From NCBI GenBank assembly GCA_023266355.1, contig JAHFQM010000002.1, forward strand, positions 62,001-126,000: 64,000 bases of DNA, written 5' to 3'. Shown here piece by piece: positions 58,988 to 64,000 of this stretch. The translations under genes were made by a program, and so were the position numbers. Source of the DNA: Aquabacterium sp. (lineage in GTDB: Bacteria; Pseudomonadota; Gammaproteobacteria; Burkholderiales; Burkholderiaceae_C). Each line of letters starts with the position of its first letter. The stretch's first letter is position 1. The notes beneath the pieces are model-generated. The model saw nothing but the letters and a program-made list of their open reading frames with translations. It searched no databases and had not been told where the DNA came from.

Positions 58988-59497
58988 ATGACCTCGATGC
59001 ACAAGACCCTGGTGGCCGTGGCCTTGCTGGCAAGCGCGCTTGCCGCACAAGCCCAGGAAATCAAAATCGGCTTTGTCAATCTGGACCGCGTGCTGCGTGA
59101 CGCGGCCGCGGCGAAGACGGCGCAGGCCAAGCTGGAGAGCGAGTTCACCCGCCGCGAGAAAGACCTCAGCGACGGCGAGAGCCGCCTGAAGACGGCCTCT
59201 GACCGCCTTGAAAAAGACGCCGCCACCCTGGGCGAGACCGAACGCCTGCGCCGCCAGCGCGAACTGGTCGAACAAGACCGCGACCTGCAGCGCAAGCGCC
59301 GCGAGTTCCAGGAAGACCTGAACCAGCGCAAGAACGAAGAGCTGTCGGCGGTGCTCGACCGGGCCAACCGCGTGGTCAAGCAGATCTTCGACCAGGAAAA
59401 ATTCGACCTGATCGTTCAGGAAGCCGTGTTCGCGGGCCCCAAGGTGGACATCACGGACAAGGTCATCAAGGCGATGAACACCGGATCCGGTAAGTGA
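58988..59497 (+). CDS. skp: Periplasmic chaperone Skp (OmpH)
   Basis: Trimeric jellyfish-like chaperone that carries unfolded outer-membrane proteins to BAM. 169 aa: a signal peptide ending AAQAQ at about residue 22, then a beta segment (EIKIGFVNLDRVL) and long charged coiled-coil helices. Starts 2 bases after bamA. Confidence 0.95.
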   Translation: MTSMHKTLVAVALLASALAAQAQEIKIGFVNLDRVLRDAAAAKTAQAKLESEFTRREKDLSDGESRLKTASDRLEKDAATLGETERLRRQRELVEQDRDLQRKRREFQEDLNQRKNEELSAVLDRANRVVKQIFDQEKFDLIVQEAVFAGPKVDITDKVIKAMNTGSGK

Positions 59498-59530
59498 CGG
59501 CACGTGACCGCAAGTGACCGCCCAGTGACC
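59494..59530 (+). repeat. Four short GTGACCG repeats across the skp-lpxD junction
   Basis: GTGAC(C/G)(G/A) occurs at 59494, 59504, 59514 and 59525, spaced 10, 10 and 11 bases. The first includes the skp stop codon; the second and fourth are in frame as possible GTG starts of lpxD, and the third is not. Confidence 0.6.
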
Positions 59531-60622
59531 ACCGGACATGCACATCCCGCCACTCCCACCGCACCGACGCTGAGCGTCACGCTGGGGCAGGTGGTCGCCG
59601 CCCTGGCACTGCCCGAGCATGGCGGCTTGAGCGCCGAGTTGCGCGGCGATGCGGGTGCCACCGTCCAGCGCATCGGGCCGCTGGAAACAGCGCAGCCGGG
59701 CACCCTGGCCTTCCTGGCCAACCCCAAGTACCGCAGCCAGCTGGCTGGCACGCAGGCCTCCTGCGTGATCCTGAGTCCGGCGGTGCTGGACGATGCCGCG
59801 CGCCTGCCGGCCTGCATCGTCACCGCCGATCCATACCGCTATTTCGCTGCGCTCACGCGCTGGTGGGGCGCACAGGTGCGACCTCGACTGGCGGCGGGCG
59901 TCCACCCGAGCGCGGTGGTCTCGCCCGATGTGGTCATCGGCCAGGGCGTGAGCATCGGCCCGCTGGCCGTGGTGGAGGCCGGCGCCGTCATCGGCGACCA
60001 CGCCACCATCGGCGCGCAGTGCAGCATCGGCGAGCGCGCCCGCATCGGCGCCCACACTCGCCTGGCGCCCCAGGTGGTGGTCGGCTTCGATTGCGTGATT
60101 GGCGAGCGCTGCATTTTCCACAGCGGCGTGGTGATCGGTGCCGACGGTTTCGGCTTTGCGCCTCACCAGGGCCGCTGGGAAAAAATCGAACAACTGGGCG
60201 CCGTTCGCATCGGTGATGACGTCGAGCTGGGCGCCAACACCTGTGTGGACCGCGGCGCCCTCGACGACACGGTCATCGACAACGGCGTCAAGCTGGACAA
60301 CCTCGTGCAGATCGCGCACAACGTGCACATCGGCGAGCACACGGCCATGGCCGGCTGCGTCGGCGTGGCCGGCAGCGCCCGCATCGGCAAGCACTGCACG
60401 GTGGGCGGCGCCGGCATGATCCTCGGACACCTCACGCTGGCGGACAATGTGCACGTGTCCTCCGGCACCCTGATATCGCGGTCCATCCACCAACCGGGCC
60501 AGTACAGCGGCGTTTTTCCGTTCGACGAGAACGCCAGCTGGGAGAAGAACGCCGCCACCCTGCGGCAGCTTCACGCCCTGCGCGACCGCATCCGCACCCT
60601 CGAAAAGCAAGTGAAAAGCTGA
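59504..60622 (+). CDS. lpxD: UDP-3-O-(3-hydroxyacyl)glucosamine N-acyltransferase
   Basis: Third step of lipid A synthesis, adding the N-linked acyl chain. 372 aa: an N-terminal uridine-binding domain, then a left-handed beta helix of hexapeptide repeats with the catalytic His in [10 protein letters not shown], and a C-terminal helix. The start is uncertain, GTG at 59504 or 59525, within a short repeat and without a clear ribosome site. The stop overlaps fabZ by one base. Confidence 0.95.
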   Translation: MTASDRPVTTGHAHPATPTAPTLSVTLGQVVAALALPEHGGLSAELRGDAGATVQRIGPLETAQPGTLAFLANPKYRSQLAGTQASCVILSPAVLDDAARLPACIVTADPYRYFAALTRWWGAQVRPRLAAGVHPSAVVSPDVVIGQGVSIGPLAVVEAGAVIGDHATIGAQCSIGERARIGAHTRLAPQVVVGFDCVIGERCIFHSGVVIGADGFGFAPHQGRWEKIEQLGAVRIGDDVELGANTCVDRGALDDTVIDNGVKLDNLVQIAHNVHIGEHTAMAGCVGVAGSARIGKHCTVGGAGMILGHLTLADNVHVSSGTLISRSIHQPGQYSGVFPFDENASWEKNAATLRQLHALRDRIRTLEKQVKS

Positions 60623-61059
60623 TGGACATCCACAAGATCCTGGAAAAACTCCCGCACCGCTACCCCTTCCTCCTGGTGGACCGCGTGCTGGAGCTGGAGT
60701 TGAACAAGCGCATCCGTGCGCTGAAGAACGTTTCCATCAACGAGCCCTATTTCCAGGGCCACTTCCCCCACCGCCCGGTCATGCCGGGCGTGCTGATGCT
60801 GGAAGCCCTGGCCCAGGCCGCGGCGCTGCTGGCGTTTGAGAGCACCGGCGACGGCGTGGACGAGAACATGGTGATCTACTTCGCCGGCATCGACGGTGCG
60901 CGTTTCAAGCGCCCGGTCGAGCCCGGTGACCAGCTCATCCTGGAAGTGACGCTGGACCGCGTCAAGAGCGGCATCTACAAGTTCACGGCGCAAGGCTCTG
61001 TGGACGGCGAGCTGGCCGTGTCGGCCGAGCTGATGTGCACCAAGCGCAAGGTGAGCTGA
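60622..61059 (+). CDS. fabZ: 3-hydroxyacyl-ACP dehydratase FabZ
   Basis: Dehydrates 3-hydroxyacyl-ACP in fatty-acid elongation, competing with LpxA for the same substrate. 145 aa hot-dog fold; catalytic His and Glu in [20 protein letters not shown]. One-base overlap (TGATG) with lpxD. Its place among the lpx genes is universal in proteobacteria. Confidence 0.97.
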   Translation: MDIHKILEKLPHRYPFLLVDRVLELELNKRIRALKNVSINEPYFQGHFPHRPVMPGVLMLEALAQAAALLAFESTGDGVDENMVIYFAGIDGARFKRPVEPGDQLILEVTLDRVKSGIYKFTAQGSVDGELAVSAELMCTKRKVS

Positions 61060-61065
61060 GCGACG

Positions 61066-61866
61066 ATGGCGAGCATCCACCCGACGGCCCTCGTTGACCC
61101 GCAAGCCCGCCTGGCCGATGGCGTGAGCGTGGGCCCCTACACCGTGATCGGCCCGAACGTCGAGATCGGCGAGGGCACGACGATCGGCGCGCACGCGGTC
61201 ATCGAAGGCCACACGACGATTGGCCGCGACAACCGCATCTTCCAGTTCGCCTCGCTGGGTGCCGACCCGCAGGACAAGAAGTACGCGGGTGAGCCCACAC
61301 GGCTCATCATCGGCAACGGCAACACCATCCGCGAGTTCACGACCTTCAACACCGGCACGGTGCAGGACAAGGGCATCACGCAGATCGGTGACGACAACTG
61401 GATCATGGCCTATGTGCACGTGGCGCACGACTGCGTCATTGGCAGCCACAACGTGATCGCCAACTCGGTGCAGTTCGCCGGCCACGTCACGGTGGGTGAC
61501 TTCACCCTGATCGGCGGCATCAGCGGCATCCACCAGTTCGTGCGCATCGGCGACTTCGCCATGCTGGGCTTCCAGACGCGCCTGTCGCAGGACCTGCCGC
61601 CTTTCGTGGTGGCCGCGGGCAACCCCGCCGAAGCCCAGAACGTGCACCAGGAAGGCCCGCGCCGCCGTGGTTACAGCCCGGAGCGCCTGAGCCTGCTCAA
61701 GCAGATGTACAAGTTGCTCTACCGCAAGGGCCTGACGCTGGCCGCTTCGGTCGATGAGATCACCGCGCTGAAGGCCACGCCCGAGGCACAGGCGGACGGC
61801 GCGCTGGGCGACATCGACAAGATGCTGGCCTTCCTGGCCGGTGCCCAGCGCGGCATCGTCCGCTGA
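61066..61866 (+). CDS. lpxA: UDP-N-acetylglucosamine acyltransferase
   Basis: First step of lipid A synthesis. 266 aa, starting with the hexapeptide-repeat beta helix (IHPTALVDPQARLADGVSVG) and carrying the catalytic His in HVAHDCVIG. A C-terminal helical domain follows. Acyl-chain length specificity cannot be judged reliably by eye. Confidence 0.97.
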   Translation: MASIHPTALVDPQARLADGVSVGPYTVIGPNVEIGEGTTIGAHAVIEGHTTIGRDNRIFQFASLGADPQDKKYAGEPTRLIIGNGNTIREFTTFNTGTVQDKGITQIGDDNWIMAYVHVAHDCVIGSHNVIANSVQFAGHVTVGDFTLIGGISGIHQFVRIGDFAMLGFQTRLSQDLPPFVVAAGNPAEAQNVHQEGPRRRGYSPERLSLLKQMYKLLYRKGLTLAASVDEITALKATPEAQADGALGDIDKMLAFLAGAQRGIVR

Positions 61867-61895
61867 GCTCGGCCCAGACGCTGGATGCACACCGC

Positions 61896-63047
61896 ATGAG
61901 CACCTCTGCGCCTCGGCTGGCGATGGTCGCTGGCGAGACTTCGGGCGACTTGCTGGCCGGGCTGCTGCTCGGCGGCATGAAGTCGCGCTGGCCCGAGCTC
62001 ACGGCCCAGGGCATCGGCGGGCCGAAGATGGCAGCCCAGGGCTTCGAGGCCTGGTGGCCGCACGACAAGCTCGCGGTGCACGGGTTCAACATGGAGGTGC
62101 TGCGGCGCTTCCGTGAGATCTGGACCATCCGCCGGCGCCTGGGCGACCGCCTGCTGGCCGAGCGGCCGGACCTGTTCATTGGCGTCGATGCGCCCGACTT
62201 CAACCTCGGCCTCGAAGCCCGCTTGAAGGCCGAAGGCGTCAAGACCGTGCACTTCGTCAGCCCCTCGATCTGGGCTTGGCGGGGAGGGCGCATCCACAAA
62301 ATCCACCGATCGGTGGACCACATGCTCTGCCTCTTCCCCTTCGAGCCGCAGATCTACCACGACGCTGGCATCGCCGCGAGCTACGTGGGCCACCCCTTGG
62401 CCGACACCATCCCGCTGGAGGTGCCACGTGCGGCCGCCCGCCAGAAGCTGGGCCTGGCCGACGGCGTGCCCCTGCTGGCCGTGCTGCCCGGCAGCCGCCG
62501 CGGTGAGATCAGCCACATCGCGCCCGTTTTCCTGCAAACCGTGGCCAGCTTGGCCCGGCAGCGCCCCGACCTGCGCTTCGTGCTGCCCGTGGTGCCTGGC
62601 CTGCGCGAGCTGGTGGAGCCCCTGGTGCGCGCGCATGCGCCTGACGCGCCACTGACCTTGCTCGATGGCCAATCCCACGAGGCCCTGGCCGCCTGCGACG
62701 TCACCCTGATCGCCAGCGGCACCGCCACGCTGGAAGCCGCCCTGTTCAAGCGCCCCATGGTCATCGCCTACCAGCTCAGTCCCATGAGCTGGCAGATCAT
62801 GAAGCGCATGGGCTACCTGCCCTGGGTGGGGCTGCCCAACATCCTGGCGCGCGATTTCGTCGTGCCCGAGCGCCTGCAGCACGACGCCAACCCGACGCAG
62901 CTGGCCGCCGATGTGCTGGCCTGGCTGGACGACCCTGCGCGCTGCGCCTCGGTGCAGCAGCGTTTCCTCGACATGCACCACCTGCTGCGGCGTGACACCG
63001 CCCGCGCGGCCTCCGATGCCATCGCCCAAGTCCTCGAAGCGCGCTGA
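61896..63047 (+). CDS. lpxB: Lipid-A-disaccharide synthase
   Basis: Membrane-associated glycosyltransferase (GT19) that joins UDP-2,3-diacylglucosamine and lipid X. 383 aa, with [13 protein letters not shown] near the start and the family motifs [20 protein letters not shown] and [10 protein letters not shown]. Ends where rnhB begins. Confidence 0.97.
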   Translation: MSTSAPRLAMVAGETSGDLLAGLLLGGMKSRWPELTAQGIGGPKMAAQGFEAWWPHDKLAVHGFNMEVLRRFREIWTIRRRLGDRLLAERPDLFIGVDAPDFNLGLEARLKAEGVKTVHFVSPSIWAWRGGRIHKIHRSVDHMLCLFPFEPQIYHDAGIAASYVGHPLADTIPLEVPRAAARQKLGLADGVPLLAVLPGSRRGEISHIAPVFLQTVASLARQRPDLRFVLPVVPGLRELVEPLVRAHAPDAPLTLLDGQSHEALAACDVTLIASGTATLEAALFKRPMVIAYQLSPMSWQIMKRMGYLPWVGLPNILARDFVVPERLQHDANPTQLAADVLAWLDDPARCASVQQRFLDMHHLLRRDTARAASDAIAQVLEAR

Positions 63048-63726
63048 ACGCGTCCAAGTGGCCGTGGTGCCGCCCTTGGCCGCCGAGCAACAGCTGGACT
63101 TGCTCTGCCCCGTCTCGCCCATGGGCTTGTTGGCCGGGGTGGACGAGGCCGGTCGCGGCCCGCTGGCCGGCCCGGTGGTGGCGGCGGCGGTCATCCTCGA
63201 TGAGCTCAACCCCATCGCCGGCTTGGCCGACTCCAAGAAGCTCAGCGCCCGCCAGCGCGAGCACCTGTTCGATGAGATCCGTGCCAAGGCCCTGTGCTGC
63301 AGCATCGCGCTTGCCTCGGTCGAGGAAATCGACCAGCTCAACATCCTGCACGCCACCATGCTGGCCATGCGCCGGGCCGTGGAAGGGCTCCGCCTGAAGC
63401 CCTCCCTGGTCCAGGTCGATGGCAACCGCGTGCCGCCGCTGGCGGTGCCTGCCCAGGCCATCGTCAAGGGCGATGCCAAGGTGCAGGCCATCTCGGCGGC
63501 GTCCATCCTGGCCAAGGTGCACCGCGACCGCCTGTGCGACGAGCTGCACCAGGCCTTCCCGCAGTACGGCTTCGACGGCCACAAGGGCTATCCCACGGCC
63601 GACCACATCGCCGCGCTGCGCCAGCATGGCGCCACGCCCCACCATCGGCGCAGCTTCGGCCCGGTGAAGGTGGTGCTGGGGCTGGTGCCCGACCCGAGCC
63701 TGCCGGTGCCCGCCGTGCGCCGCTGA
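63016..63726 (+). CDS. rnhB: Ribonuclease HII
   Basis: Removes RNA from RNA-DNA hybrids, especially single misincorporated ribonucleotides. About 236 aa from the ATG at 63016, which overlaps lpxB by 32 bases. The catalytic motif [14 protein letters not shown] starts near residue 40, with further acidic residues in VDGNR and the [11 protein letters not shown] segment. A GTG at 63058 or an ATG at 63121 are alternative starts; the stretch before 63121 is poorly conserved. Confidence 0.94.
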   Translation: MPSPKSSKRAERVQVAVVPPLAAEQQLDLLCPVSPMGLLAGVDEAGRGPLAGPVVAAAVILDELNPIAGLADSKKLSARQREHLFDEIRAKALCCSIALASVEEIDQLNILHATMLAMRRAVEGLRLKPSLVQVDGNRVPPLAVPAQAIVKGDAKVQAISAASILAKVHRDRLCDELHQAFPQYGFDGHKGYPTADHIAALRQHGATPHHRRSFGPVKVVLGLVPDPSLPVPAVRR

Positions 63727-63748
63727 ACGCCTTGCCGACCCCTGCGCC

Positions 63749-64000
63749 ATGCCCCTCATCCAGTCGATCACCTCCCGCGAGAACGCGCTGATCCAGCGCC
63801 TGCGCCGCCTGGCCCAGGAGCCCCTTGCCTACCGCAAGCAGGGCGAGGTCTGGCTGGAGGGCGACCACCTCTGTTCGGCCTGCTTGGCGCGCGGTGTGGC
63901 GGTGCCGGTGGCCATCGTGGCCGACACCGCCTGGATCGGCGAGCACGGCACGGCCACGGGCGATGACGAGCGCGCCGCCCTGGCCAGCCGCCTGGCGCGT
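63749..64000 (+). CDS. TrmH/SpoU-type RNA methyltransferase (3' end cut by window edge)
   Basis: 84 codons visible from the ATG at 63749, beginning MPLIQSITSRENALIQRLRR. The opening (I-T-S-x-x-N, then LRRLAQ, then VWLEGDHL) matches the substrate-binding N-terminal domain of 23S rRNA 2'-O-methyltransferases of the SpoU family, which commonly follow rnhB in Burkholderiales. The catalytic knot domain lies outside the window, so the exact target is unknown. Confidence 0.8.
   Translation, partial: MPLIQSITSRENALIQRLRRLAQEPLAYRKQGEVWLEGDHLCSACLARGVAVPVAIVADTAWIGEHGTATGDDERAALASRLAR

Overview
This window is a high-GC stretch of chromosome from a betaproteobacterium, most likely order Burkholderiales (Comamonadaceae or a close relative). 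The indications are the gene order, the betaproteobacterial form of DksA that lacks most zinc cysteines, hisZ beside hfq-hflX-hflKC and purA, and the layout rne / rluC / HAD phosphatase / Rieske / S49 peptidase. Nearly all of it is core housekeeping sequence. I see no prophage, insertion sequence, CRISPR array, toxin-antitoxin pair, secretion island or other accessory cluster, and no gene that looks broken. Two genes are cut by the window edges: rne at the left and a SpoU-type rRNA methyltransferase at the right.

Layout. 1-2463: rne on the minus strand with an unusually long leader. 2464-5721: rluC, HAD phosphatase, Rieske protein and S49 peptidase. 5792-12106: an HDOD protein, a secreted chalcone-isomerase-fold protein, coaX, a STAS-like protein, dksA and a His-rich COG0523 GTPase. 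12211-19488: corC-lnt, then glyQ-glyS-gmhB and a YgjP-type metalloprotease. 19475-23263: an MBL-fold hydrolase, carbonic anhydrase and aceK. 23349-28461: bamD divergent from rluD, then scpB-rluB. 28536-38049: ndk, rlmN, pilW-type lipoprotein, rodZ-like, ispG, hisS, yfgM-like, bamB and der. 38190-45516: hfq, hflX, hflK, hflC, a DUF2065 protein, hisZ, purA and a phosphoribosyltransferase. 45517-46387: two identical tRNA-Leu(CAG) genes. 46388-48754: rnr. 49010-63726: rpsB, tsf, pyrH, frr, uppS, cdsA, dxr, rseP, bamA, skp, lpxD, fabZ, lpxA, lpxB and rnhB, the classical translation / isoprenoid / envelope cluster.

How the genes work together. Outer-membrane biogenesis is heavily represented: bamA, bamB, bamD, skp, rseP, lnt, and the lipid A genes lpxD, fabZ, lpxA and lpxB, plus gmhB for LPS heptose. 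ispG, dxr, uppS and cdsA supply isoprenoid and phospholipid precursors. rne, rnr, hfq, hflX, rluB, rluC, rluD, rlmN and der handle RNA turnover and ribosome assembly. Many genes are packed with ATGA-type or short overlaps, indicating translational coupling.

The least explained content is in the intergenic regions. The main items are a roughly 210-nt, four-hairpin segment between rluD and scpB that ends in a terminator-like hairpin; a nested U-rich-loop hairpin in the 741-nt rne leader; a leader hairpin before rpsB and an intrinsic terminator between rpsB and tsf; an inverted repeat flanking the hfq leader; and matched promoters and terminators on the two tRNA-Leu copies, one promoter running into the start of rnr. 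These come from reading base pairing by eye, with no folding or conservation test. The window does not contain an obviously novel multi-gene system.
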